Origin: Lyophyllum atratum
Taxonomy: Eukaryota; Basidiomycota; Agaricomycetes; Agaricales; Lyophyllaceae
Direction: 5' to 3'
DNA length: 64,000 nt
Assembly (NCBI GenBank): GCA_014905825.1
Contig: JACGCN010000015.1
Span: forward strand, 930,001-994,000
Shown here: in pieces, positions 11,447 to 19,909 of the stretch
How positions within the stretch are numbered: position 1 is the first letter of the stretch
Layout: every line of letters begins with the position of its first letter
The notes under the pieces: model-generated
The model's input: only the letters and a program-made list of their open reading frames with translations
Databases searched by the model: none
Told to the model about the DNA's origin: nothing
Program-made: the position numbers and the translations under genes

Positions 11447-12454
11447 TTAATCATGAATGTAACGCGACTCAGCGGATGATCGAGCGAAAAGCATAGCTTG
11501 GAGGATAACGGGGTTTTTTCGAATGTAGATGCGCCAGGAATCAGAGTTCCAACGCCCAATGCCTTGAATGATGGAAGGTGGTACGCCGCTGGCGGCTAGA
11601 GAGGTCGCGCCACCAGCGCGTAGGGATTGCCCGCCAATGGAGGAGTCGAAGAAACGCCGGAGACGACTCATAAACCACGAGCGAGTAGGGATTTGGCCAT
11701 TCTTCCGAAGCCATAATGCTGTACTGAAGGGGAATTGTTGGTCGCGTGAACGCAGGTAGGAAGTGAATGCGCGCCAAGGGTCACGTCGGGACGCATTCCG
11801 AGGGATGATGACAGTGTTGCCCTCGAAGAACTTGTCGGCCTTGTGGCCAGGCAAGAAGTAACGATAGTCGGAGTCAGAGACATGAACTGAGGACCGATGA
11901 ACAACTTTTCGGGGATCGCTGAGGTTGACGTTGTCTGGATAAGTCATTTCACCGAGGCGATGGAGGGCGAGGAAGCCGGTGAGGACTTGGGCAACGAAAA
12001 GGAGATCATCATGGTCGGTAGAGTTTTTGTAGGCGTTTAGAATGAGGTCGATGTCTTCGAAGGACATCGCACGTTTACGTTGGGTGGGCTGACCGCGAAG
12101 GCGCATGCAACCGGAAAGAGTGCGAGAGACGAGGGCGCCATTGCGGTATTCGCGGATGTGGGGGAAGTAAGGTTCAAGTTGGTTACAAATGCCGGATAGA
12201 TAGGTGCCGACGGAACTGGGTCTGATATGGTGGCACATGAAAACAGTGAAGAGGCTGAGGGTGTCTGCGGTGGGATCGAGGGGGAAGTAGTGAGTGCGGA
12301 TAAACTCCAAATAGGAGTTCAGCGCGGAGTTGTAGTTTCTCTCGGTAGAAGTATCAATGGCCTGTCCCAACGCGATTGCACGTTCGCGATAGAGACGTTC
12401 ACGGGACCAGGCTACCCGAAGGGGCTGCCTGGACCGAATGGGAGTGATGTTCAT
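11447..12454 (-). CDS. Tyrosine recombinase of the DIRS-like element
   Basis: This single ORF encodes 335 aa. An N-terminal SAM-like helical domain (about residues 20-120, RNYNSALNSYLEF) precedes the catalytic domain. Visible catalytic positions are the first Arg in ALHRLGEM, a Lys in LPGHKADKFF, the box II Arg in GQSLRAGGATSLA (the usual His of H-x-x-R is Gln), Trp in GIGRWNSDSW and the nucleophilic Tyr in WRIYIRKNP. This enzyme would integrate the circular cDNA by site-specific recombination. Its ATG overlaps the stop of the RT ORF (ATGA at 12451-12454), suggesting translational coupling or an internal initiation on the same RNA. Confidence 0.9.
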   Translation of the reverse strand: MNITPIRSRQPLRVAWSRERLYRERAIALGQAIDTSTERNYNSALNSYLEFIRTHYFPLDPTADTLSLFTVFMCHHIRPSSVGTYLSGICNQLEPYFPHIREYRNGALVSRTLSGCMRLRGQPTQRKRAMSFEDIDLILNAYKNSTDHDDLLFVAQVLTGFLALHRLGEMTYPDNVNLSDPRKVVHRSSVHVSDSDYRYFLPGHKADKFFEGNTVIIPRNASRRDPWRAFTSYLRSRDQQFPFSTALWLRKNGQIPTRSWFMSRLRRFFDSSIGGQSLRAGGATSLAASGVPPSIIQGIGRWNSDSWRIYIRKNPVILQAMLFARSSAESRYIHD

Positions 12455-15400
12455 TTTTTGATCGCCCCCAGCAGAGATCGAGGGGGTAGATAGTCTTCAA
12501 CAATTTCGAGCCCAGGAACAAGGTCACGGGCACGTGCAAACATGCGGCGGGAAATGGTGTCGGCGACGATGTTATCGTTACCGGCGATGTGGGTTACGCG
12601 AAGTTGGTGAGATGAGGATATGAGAACATCGACAGCGAACTTTAAGATGGGGTTGAAGTCGGGGAGGGCATGGAGGGAGTTGAATATAGCGACGGTGTTG
12701 GAGCTGTCGGTGTGAATGACCAGGCGCATGGGATTGTCTGGCCATCGAGAAGCTTCGTGGAGAGCACAAGCAACACAAAATGCTTCGAAAAAGAAAATGA
12801 TGTCGGTAGGAGGGTTAGGAGGAACCGGCGAATAAAACGCCATGTTCAGGGATGGGAACCAGAACCCGAATCCATCGAGGCATGCGTCGCAGTAAACGAT
12901 CAGGTGGGCGGACTCGATTGGCCAGTCGAGCGCACGAATGATGTGGACGCCTGTGGATTGGGAGATGTGGTGTGCCGCCCAGTCGAGGTCAGCCCGGATG
13001 GGGGCGTTGACGTAAAGGAGCTGGTGCTGAGCAGTTTTGTCGTTGATTTTTGCGTAGACATTGGATAAACATGGACGCAATAAGGGATAGACATTGAAGC
13101 TCCAGTTGAGCCAACCGGTCAAGCGTTGCCAGACTTTGAGTGAGAAGCGCGGGCTACGATGATCGCGGTATGTGGTGAAACGCTGAAGCTGCTGAAGAAG
13201 GTCGAGCTTTGCTGATTCGGGGAGAGTAAGGGTGAAGTCGTCAAGGTCGACGGAGATGCCAATGATAGTTAAAGGGTTCCCGAAGATTTGCTTGCGCTCC
13301 TTGTGTGGGATTCCCAACTCGTCCCAGAGGAGGAGAAGACGGCATTGATCCTCCGGCATGATTTTGTTGTAAGGAGGGTAGAAAGTGAGGTCCCCTCGTT
13401 CGCATGGGGCGAAGTTATCGTCAGAGTACGCAAGTAATAGAGGGATGTTGCGGACGTAGCGTGCAATCCATACTACGAGGCTCATGAACGAAATCCAAAT
13501 CGACCCTGACCCCCTGCCGCCAAATGCATTACATCTATCGATATACCGCCGCCCGTCGACTGTGTTGACCTGCTTTATTTGCCAATAGGGGTGCATGGGC
13601 ATCAGCCGATACGCCTCCGCGACATCCGACTTGAAAAGTGCGAGGGGGGTGTCTGGCAGTTCGTCATGGAGGTAAAGTAACATGTCACCGAGCTGTCGCA
13701 TGTTATCGAGGGGGTAACCGCGGATACTGTCTCGGGGAATCATTGAATTGAGGGAGAAAGGTCCAGCGGACTGATTGGTGACCATGCGAAGTTCGTCGGA
13801 GTCCTGTTTGGGTACGCCGTGAATTGGCATGCTATACATCCCTGCAAGAAGGTCTCTCCCAAAAGAAAGAGAGAAACGACCCTTTGCGACCTCGGTGTCG
13901 CGCTGCTCACGAAGGAACTCTGCCTCGGCAGGGTCTTTTGGTGTTGGGAAGGATTCATCGACCGTATCCGGATATTCCCCGATGTGGGTATCGGCCCATG
14001 GCCAAAAGCCCTCACGGAGACCGCGGCATACGGAGGCGACGAATGGTTGATTAGGATGGGTAGCGAGCAGGCGTTCAAAAACGTCTATTTTGATCGGGGT
14101 GACAATACGGAAGAGCGAGGGGTTGCTATTAATGGTGTTGGTAACGACTGTGTTGGCTAGTTCTGCTGCAGGAGGTGGAGGAAGTGGAACGGCGGTCTCG
14201 GACCATTCTGCGGTGGATAATGAAAGTGTATTATCGTCGTTCCATAAGTTATAGCGCAAGTACTTAGGCCTTGCTCCCTGAACCGCGTCCGTCCTGGACA
14301 CAGTCTCGTTCGCCGTGCCCCGATACACCACACCTCTTGCAGTTGTGGAGCCAGCGGCAGGTACTGGCGGTGTTAGGACAGGTGCGTGTGCTGCTGTTGA
14401 AACGATCACAGAGTTCGGATCGGCTTCCCTTCTTTCCAGTGGCCGATCGACCACGCGATCCGGAACCCGAACCGCCGGAAGTTGATTTGCTGCCGCGATC
14501 TGCCTCGATACCGTCAGGCGCGATGATTGCTGAATGGAATCGCGTGAATTCATTCCAATCTGTGAGGAGATATCGTTGCCCGCCGGCGACGAAGTTCCGA
14601 ATTGCGACGTCAAGCATGATGACCCGAGGATGGGACGTGGGTTGTTTGGCTGAGAACTGGGAACGAATGTACGAACTATATTCTTTGAACTCTTGCCGGC
14701 GGTGAGGGAAAGCGACTGATGTGGCTTCAATGACCTCGTCGAAAGCTGTGGCCCAATCTCCGGCGGTCTTGACTTTCTTGGCGGGCTCGGGATTGTTGAA
14801 TCTGATTTCAGTAGGTCCCACGTGTCCAACGTCCTCTTTAGGAGGGAGGACATGATACAATGATGAGAAGACTGCATCGAGGTTGACGGCAGTTCCCCTG
14901 ATGATGGCATCCCACTCGCTTCCGGGGATACTTGGTGGAGCAACTCCGGAGATGACGAGCTGACGTCTGATCCATGCGGGATCGCGTTGGTAGATGTGGA
15001 GGAGATCCTGGGTCTTTTGGCAGGAGGGGCGTGCAGTGTCTCGTGCAACTTTCTCTTCGACGTACCAGGGCAATTCGGAGAGTTTGATTTTCTTTTTACC
15101 GCTGGTTCCCTCGATGTCATCCGCTCCTCCAGCGTTGGAATCTTCATCCCCCTGATCGTTAGGTCGTGTGCGCTTCGGCTGAGATCCGATCTCATCAATG
15201 AGGTCGTTGAAGGGCTGATCTGTGGCTTGATCGGGAGTTTCTCCATCGGGGAAGTTAGGTTGGGATCCATTTTGGTTTGCAAGTCCCGCAGCTGCTTTCT
15301 TTCCACGGCGACGAGCGGCACTGGCGAGTGAATCAACGGACTCGACGGTCGAGACGAACTCTGCGAAAGCATATCTCCCTCCAGTGGTGTTATCCTCGCA

Positions 15401-15708
15401 TTGAAGGATTTTTTGGACTTCATATAATGCATCTGCCTTCGTAATTTCTCCTTCCCTGTACTTCGTGACCAATTCTTCCTGTTTCCGAGCAATCTCTGTG
15501 TCAAATGAGGTTGGGAGTTGGGGTGTGACCGTTGCCGATTGGTCCCGATTTGACCCGGAGATTCCAAACGATCCAGAAGACTGAGTCGTGGACCCTGGCT
15601 CCCCTGATCCTGATCCTGATCCGACGTTGGATCGAACGAACTGGATATTCCGTCCATTTCCGCGCTCGGCTCCTGATGAGGGGATACTGGTGGAGAACTG
15701 TTCGACAT
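12451..15708 (-). CDS. Reverse transcriptase/RNase H ORF of the DIRS-like element
   Basis: One ORF of 1085 codons. The recognisable part begins near residue 485. RT motifs include FKSDVAEAYRLMP (motif A, about residue 690) and the catalytic YSDD (about residue 761). The RNase H domain follows: YCDACLDGFGF (about 938), FFEAFCVACALHEA, HTDSSNTVAIFN (about 1000) and GNDNIVADTISR (about 1044). The first roughly 480 codons overlap the whole Gag ORF in the +1 frame and are Ser/Pro/Arg-rich with no motif I know; they may not be translated. Access to the RT domain could be by +1 frameshift at the Gag stop. Domain call certain; start codon uncertain. Confidence 0.9.
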   Translation of the reverse strand: MSNSSPPVSPHQEPSAEMDGISSSFDPTSDQDQDQGSQGPRLSLLDRLESPGQIGTNRQRSHPNSQPHLTQRLLGNRKNWSRSTGKEKLRRQMHYMKSKKSFNARITPLEGDMLSQSSSRPSSPLIHSPVPLVAVERKQLRDLQTKMDPNLTSPMEKLPIKPQISPSTTSLMRSDLSRSAHDLTIRGMKIPTLEERMTSREPAVKRKSNSPNCPGTSKRKLHETLHAPPAKRPRISSTSTNAIPHGSDVSSSSPELLHQVSPEASGMPSSGELPSTSMQSSHHCIMSSLLKRTLDTWDLLKSDSTIPSPPRKSRPPEIGPQLSTRSLKPHQSLSLTAGKSSKNIVRTFVPSSQPNNPRPILGSSCLTSQFGTSSPAGNDISSQIGMNSRDSIQQSSRLTVSRQIAAANQLPAVRVPDRVVDRPLERREADPNSVIVSTAAHAPVLTPPVPAAGSTTARGVVYRGTANETVSRTDAVQGARPKYLRYNLWNDDNTLSLSTAEWSETAVPLPPPPAAELANTVVTNTINSNPSLFRIVTPIKIDVFERLLATHPNQPFVASVCRGLREGFWPWADTHIGEYPDTVDESFPTPKDPAEAEFLREQRDTEVAKGRFSLSFGRDLLAGMYSMPIHGVPKQDSDELRMVTNQSAGPFSLNSMIPRDSIRGYPLDNMRQLGDMLLYLHDELPDTPLALFKSDVAEAYRLMPMHPYWQIKQVNTVDGRRYIDRCNAFGGRGSGSIWISFMSLVVWIARYVRNIPLLLAYSDDNFAPCERGDLTFYPPYNKIMPEDQCRLLLLWDELGIPHKERKQIFGNPLTIIGISVDLDDFTLTLPESAKLDLLQQLQRFTTYRDHRSPRFSLKVWQRLTGWLNWSFNVYPLLRPCLSNVYAKINDKTAQHQLLYVNAPIRADLDWAAHHISQSTGVHIIRALDWPIESAHLIVYCDACLDGFGFWFPSLNMAFYSPVPPNPPTDIIFFFEAFCVACALHEASRWPDNPMRLVIHTDSSNTVAIFNSLHALPDFNPILKFAVDVLISSSHQLRVTHIAGNDNIVADTISRRMFARARDLVPGLEIVEDYLPPRSLLGAIKK

Positions 15709-15727
15709 CCTCGGCCATAGAAGACAA
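14264..15727 (-). CDS. Gag-like ORF of the DIRS-like element
   Basis: This 487-aa ORF begins MSSMAEDVEQFSTS and has a Ser/Gly-rich N-terminus, an acidic and basic middle with a likely nuclear signal (TSGKKKIKLSELPW), and a conserved helical core (residues about 220-420). The C-terminus carries cysteine clusters: ELCDRFNSSTRTCPNTASTC then the zinc knuckle CKRCGVSGHGERDC (C-x2-C-x4-H-x4-C). Such knuckles bind nucleic acid in retroelement nucleocapsids. Its stop (TAA at 14264-14266) lies inside the open RT frame. Gag is the first ORF of the element and should be made from the same transcript as RT and YR. Confidence 0.85.
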   Translation of the reverse strand: MSSMAEDVEQFSTSIPSSGAERGNGRNIQFVRSNVGSGSGSGEPGSTTQSSGSFGISGSNRDQSATVTPQLPTSFDTEIARKQEELVTKYREGEITKADALYEVQKILQCEDNTTGGRYAFAEFVSTVESVDSLASAARRRGKKAAAGLANQNGSQPNFPDGETPDQATDQPFNDLIDEIGSQPKRTRPNDQGDEDSNAGGADDIEGTSGKKKIKLSELPWYVEEKVARDTARPSCQKTQDLLHIYQRDPAWIRRQLVISGVAPPSIPGSEWDAIIRGTAVNLDAVFSSLYHVLPPKEDVGHVGPTEIRFNNPEPAKKVKTAGDWATAFDEVIEATSVAFPHRRQEFKEYSSYIRSQFSAKQPTSHPRVIMLDVAIRNFVAGGQRYLLTDWNEFTRFHSAIIAPDGIEADRGSKSTSGGSGSGSRGRSATGKKGSRSELCDRFNSSTRTCPNTASTCRWLHNCKRCGVSGHGERDCVQDGRGSGSKA

Positions 15728-15800
15728 GTCTCAGATCTCTTTGAGGGATACCGATGGAATTTATTAAGACAGAAAAGTTCTATGCTCAGGATACTATCAA

Positions 15801-15889
15801 GGGATGAGAATTTAGGAAAGAATCCCCCTCTGAGAGTGCATTGTGAGCAACATACCTAGAAGAGGGATGAGAATTAGGAAGAGAATCCC
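15801..15889. repeat. Two copies of a 26-27 nt hairpin repeat upstream of Gag
   Basis: Nearly identical units at 15801-15827 and 15864-15889 each start GGGATGAGAATT and end AGAATCCC, so each can fold on itself through GGGAT/ATCCC. A further inverted repeat pairs TAGAAGAGGGATGA (from about 15857) with its near-complement ending at about 15926. Position upstream of the element's first ORF suggests part of its untranslated leader or terminal repeat; this is inference. Confidence 0.7.
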
Positions 15890-16194
15890 TGGGGATGACT
15901 CGTTCCTTCGTCATCCTCTTCTATGGTCTGAGTCTCAGATAGTACCGCCGGACCGACCCACGTGTAGAACCACGATGCCTGAAAGGGGAGCGCGCGGCGC
16001 GACTTGTATGCCAATGTTATGCTGTGCCGGGGCACAGAGCACGTCGGATGACCAGACCTGGGCGAATTCACAGGACTTGAGTAAACATAGTCTAAACCCG
16101 ATCAAAGACATGACGGTTTCTGAGAGTTGACGGGTATTTCACACGGTTCCTCGTCCCATCCCACCATCATCGACCGACTGGGTACCCTCTGTCT

Positions 16195-17023
16195 ATGGCC
16201 ACAGGAAATGACTCTCATCCTACGTTGACAATTGACTTGGTGCGTAAGCGCGGACATCATGGCGAATCTATCTAATGATACTATACAGGTCCTGGACCGC
16301 CTAACGACGAAGGATGTCCTCAAGGGAGTCCTGCATTCAATCCTCTTCCACCGTTTGTTCGGAACTGTAAAGCCACAGACATTCGAGGTGCTAGATGTCA
16401 CTATGGTCTGTTTTATCTTTGTATTGCCCTAGATATTGTGACTGAGAGATGGTGTAGCCAGGTGTCTCTGATGCGCGCATGGAGCAACTCGTAAACGACA
16501 AGGTCGATGGCTTTTGGAAAGGGATCGAAGGTGGTGCTAATAAGCGTGGCCAGGTGCGTTCCTATCACCTACCCAACTTCGATAACCCAACTCATCCTGA
16601 CGTAGATAACGGTCACCTTTTCCGAGAAGCGCCCAAAGAAATCGTGGTTCCAGGTGTATATGGGAGAAGAGGATGTACCATGGGAACAATGGTTTGTACC
16701 CCACCATTCGCGGCTGTACACTACGCTCTAATCACCTGTCCGACGTCTAGGGTGATCAATGCCGAACTGCGACAGCCAAAGGCGGATATAGGTCAGTGGC
16801 GTGGAGAAGTGTTGTCTTAACTCGATTCTTATCCAATGCCATAGATCGTCAATCTTTCAACGCAAAACTCGCGGATACACTTACGGAAGCTATACATACC
16901 ATGCTTACGCACACGTCATCCGAGCGCGGGCGCGCAGCCGTACCTCTCATTACGAACGCATCGGGCATCTCACCCTTTCCCATTGACATCGTCGTCACTA
17001 TCGGCGGGGTCGAAGTGGTCTGA
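16195..17023 (+). CDS. ATG101: Autophagy-related protein 101 (HORMA domain)
   Basis: Six exons close in frame: 16195-16239, 16289-16405, 16458-16553, 16606-16691, 16751-16791, 16845-17023 (187 aa, normal for the family). The joined protein reads LTIDLVLDRLTTKDVLKGVL, ILFHRLFGTVKPQ, DGFWKGIEGG, VTFSEKRPKKSWFQVY, EEDVPWEQWVINAEL and ends in IVVTIGGVEVV, which match ATG101 along its whole length. ATG101 is a HORMA-fold subunit that pairs with ATG13 in the ATG1/ULK1 kinase complex at the phagophore assembly site. It is found in most fungi but is missing from budding yeast. The 5' exon is short but required by the conserved TIDLVL start. Confidence 0.93.
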
Positions 17024-17511
17024 GTACCTCTGCATCCAGCCCTCTGGATGCTAAAACGCTCATTCTATGGAGGGTCATGCCAACGGAGTCATGTCATTCG
17101 TCGGTCAGTTGGGGACTGACCTATCGTGCCGGAGGTGTATATGCCCTTCAAGAAGCTCGACTGGCCTGTATGCTATGCTTATTGCATTGGTAGTAGTCAA
17201 CACGGCTACGGACTGGTTCATACTCTGGCTACTACGTCAGCGGCCTCCATGCCCAGAGCTCCTGGCGCTGCGTACATACATACTGCCACCTACGCCCGTC
17301 AATAACGCAGACTCCTGCACTCGAGTATTTGTGCATAAATAATGTGATATACAGATACATATGCATGGGCTCCCTTCCCTAATGTGTCGATGTTGTCGCT
17401 AACTCGATGCTATCATCGATGTATGTGTAGATGTAATATGTATATGAGACTAGCGTCAAAAACGTAGAAAGCTCACTGACTCGGAAAAAGCTTTAATGGA
17501 GTCACTCCCCA
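17024..17511. other. Intergenic region between ATG101 and tRNA-Arg
   Basis: 3' flank of ATG101. An AT-rich tract with TATGTA/TACATA words runs from 17340 to 17450. I see no gene here. Confidence 0.45.
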
Positions 17512-17600
17512 TGACCGAGACAGGGGTCGAACCTGCAATCTCCTGATATCAAGTTCTCTGCAACTCGTAGTCAGACGCGATGCCATTTCGCCACACGGCC
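17512..17600 (-). tRNA. tRNA-Arg (anticodon ACG) with an intron of about 17 nt
   Basis: On the minus strand the acceptor GGCCGTG pairs with CTCGGTC (one T-T mismatch, one G-T pair) and is followed by discriminator A. The D stem is GCGA/TCGC around a loop with GG. The anticodon stem is TCTGA/TCAGG with loop CTACGA plus one base, and an intron of about 17 nt sits after position 37. The T arm is GCAGG, TTCGACC, CCTGT. U33 precedes ACG. B-box (GGTTCGACC) and A-box (TGGCGAAATGG) promoter elements are present. Confidence 0.85.
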
Positions 17601-18153
17601 ATGTTCGACTTATGACCATGTAACAGCTCCCACCAACTTTAGGGTCCAGAAGTGATTACCATCGTGACTCCGACCATGGCCAAGCGGCAAGACTGTTGAG
17701 TGACAGCTCTTGCGATGATCTGAGAGCGTTCCCGGGTGCTATACTATGGTCGCCGAAGCCTTCCCCTTCCTCCGACATCTTACTTCGTGGCTTCCTCGGT
17801 CCTGGTGCTGGATATAAGCGCTTCGCTGAACTGCGATGAAGACTGCAAGGTTTATCGATGAGATGTTAACTTCCCGTTCAATCCTCTCAAGGAGAAAACG
17901 GTATCAAATGAGCTGCTTCCATTTCGCGCACTCTGGTGACATTCTCTCAGGGAATGCTGCCTAAGATCTTCTCGTGCCCTGAAGAAGGCATAGGAAGAGC
18001 TAGACCAGCGACGCGAGCCACTGGCAGCCACACGCGTCAGCACCACGTGAGCGGGAGTTGCAAGCCACGTGGCATCAGACCGGGGTTGTGGCACTGGCAC
18101 TGCCATCGTTTGACGCGTGGCGGATGCAAGGTGGACGTTTCTTTCCTCTAAAT
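17601..18153. other. Intergenic region between tRNA-Arg and the BTB gene
   Basis: Holds the promoter of the BTB gene and an 82-nt tRNA-like hairpin (17671-17752) that is not called as a gene. An in-frame ATG at 18058 could extend the BTB protein but is not preferred. Confidence 0.45.
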
Positions 18154-19216
18154 ATGTCTGTGGACTCAGACGATGTCTGTATAAACATTACCAACGATCC
18201 TGACCTCTACTTTCCTGACGGAAATCTTGTCATCTTGACCCGAGATGATGCTGGCAACCACACGTACTTTCGTGTCCACCAATCTATTCTCTCAAAACAC
18301 TCGAAAGCACTGAGTGATCACATTTTCCCGGGCTCACCACCACCTGTACGTGACGTTTACGACGGCGTTCCCCTCGTCGAGTTTCAGGAAGATCCCAGAG
18401 ACCTGAACATATTTTTAAAATTCCTCTACGAGCCGTTGTGAGTAACTCATTCGGGGAAACTACAGAACTAGCCTAGAACTGACCAGCTACGTTTTTAGTG
18501 CGGCCCCGATACAACGAGGAGATCCTGACATCGCTTTCAAGATGTACGGGGCCCTGAAACTTGCTGATAACTTTCTCATTGATCCTCTAAAAGACACCAT
18601 TCTTTCGTACATCCGCGAAGACTGGCCCCAGACGCTTCATGCATGGGATGAGCGAGAAGCTCTTTACTCACGCCGCCTAAAAAACTCCCCAGGATCCACC
18701 ATGGACGATGTGGCTCCGGAACCAGCATCCGTAATTCGCCTTGCTCGCAAGTTCGAGCCCGGAATATTAACGATCGCCTTCTATCATCTCGCACGCCTAC
18801 CCGTCAACGCAACATATGGGCAACATAACCAGGCTCCGCGCCATGCTCGCGGGGTACGAGGATACCTCTTGTCCCCCGCGGACCGCGAAAAAGCTGCGCT
18901 GGGTCGTGAGCGGATGTCACGGTGGATTGTAGACCGGATGGAGACCTTGATGCTTGATACGTGGCAGTGCAAGGGGGATGAGGGTTGCCACATACACATG
19001 TATTGGCGGGTAGTGGTTTTGCACCGGTCCATTATGCGTAGTATGGACGTGCTGACCACTCTGCGGTCAATGCGAAGTCACAAAGTGGAGAGGGGGACAA
19101 GCGAGGTGGTCGAGGATGCCGTGTGCCAGGGCTGCAATGGGAGATGGGATCAAATACTCAACGATGCACGCAATGATTTCTTCGCCTCTTTGCCCTCATT
19201 CTTTCCTGACCTGTAA
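18154..19216 (+). CDS. BTB/POZ domain protein
   Basis: Exons 18154-18437 and 18499-19216 give 333 aa. Residues about 15-120 form a BTB fold typical of agaricomycetes: DLYFPDGNLVILT, FRVHQSILSKHSKAL, LVEFQEDPRDLNIFLKFLYEP, then MYGALKLADNFLIDPLKDTIL in the second exon. The C-terminal half (LARKFEPGILTIAFYHLARL) has a Cys/His pattern C-x4-C-x-H (CKGDEGCHIH) and C-x2-C (CQGC), suggesting a bound metal. BTB domains mediate dimerisation and can recruit Cullin-3; large families of such proteins exist in mushrooms and most are uncharacterised. The ATG at 18154 starts right before the conserved region. Confidence 0.85.
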
Positions 19217-19221
19217 TTCTG

Positions 19222-19301
19222 ACAATAGATTCATCCCTCATCAACGTTGCGTGGTCTAAACACAATAGATTCATCCCTCATCAACGTTGCGTGGTCTAAA
19301 C
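19222..19301. repeat. Perfect 40-bp tandem duplication
   Basis: A 40-nt unit beginning ACAATAGATTCATCCCTC occurs at 19222-19261 and again, without a mismatch, at 19262-19301, directly after the BTB gene stop codon. Identity of both copies points to a recent slippage or duplication. Confidence 0.95.
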
Positions 19302-19909
19302 GCCATTTTCTCGCTGACAGCCCGAGATTTCTGCATCGGTTCAGAGTCATTACTTATTTTTAGATCGACTTCCCATCCTAAGCGTTGTAAAATTTGGAGG
19401 ACCACCTTAGAGATGCCTGATGACCCTGACTGCGCGGTGGCTGCAGCTGCGGAATGCTGTGCTATTTTTCAACTCATGAGAAGGTCCATCAACCCATCCG
19501 AGTCACTGGCGCAGGCAAGTATTATTTTTGTTCACTAAGGAGAGTAGACGGCTGTCTTGGACTGAAGCATTGCTCAAAGGTCTACACGAGTATATCAGTA
19601 GTCTGCGGGATATACTTTCAACCTCCGTTTGGCCATCATAGAGCTTCATTCTGTCCTGGCAGGAGCCTAACGGTCCTAACCTCCTTCGCCGGCACCGGGC
19701 AGTGCGGTGAATTTCAATTGCGGAGAGACCGCCGTCGGAGATAAAGCCGTTCATCGATTCACCAAGACTGCGCACAGATTCTCCCGTCCAGGTGCGGAAA
19801 GCTGTGCCTGGATCTACATAACTTAAGTGGAGTCCTCGTCCTTCTAAGTCTGAGGTTGTCCCAGCCCCGTTCATTGCCATTCTGTAAATCCGCTCCACGC
19901 GAAACTGCC
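19302..19909. other. Intergenic region upstream of the first seven-helix gene
   Basis: Presumed 3' flank of the BTB gene and promoter of the next gene. Short overlapping ORFs on both strands show no family resemblance. No feature called. Confidence 0.45.

Larger units (their letters stand above)
11447..15727 (-). mobile_element. DIRS-like tyrosine-recombinase retrotransposon (coding core)
   Basis: Three long ORFs on the minus strand follow the order Gag, reverse transcriptase/RNase H, tyrosine recombinase. There is no integrase or aspartic protease, which separates it from LTR elements. RT plus a tyrosine recombinase is the signature of the DIRS order (DIRS, Ngaro, VIPER groups). All three ORFs lack stops or frameshifts, so this is a young and possibly active copy. 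The stated limits cover only the coding part; the terminal and internal complementary repeats needed to assign DIRS versus Ngaro were not recognised. Two short hairpin repeats precede Gag at 15801-15889. Confidence 0.85.

Noticed and set aside
12900..13094. Open frames antisense to the retroelement ORFs
   Set aside because: They follow from the long open RT/YR frames in GC-rich sequence and have no domains.
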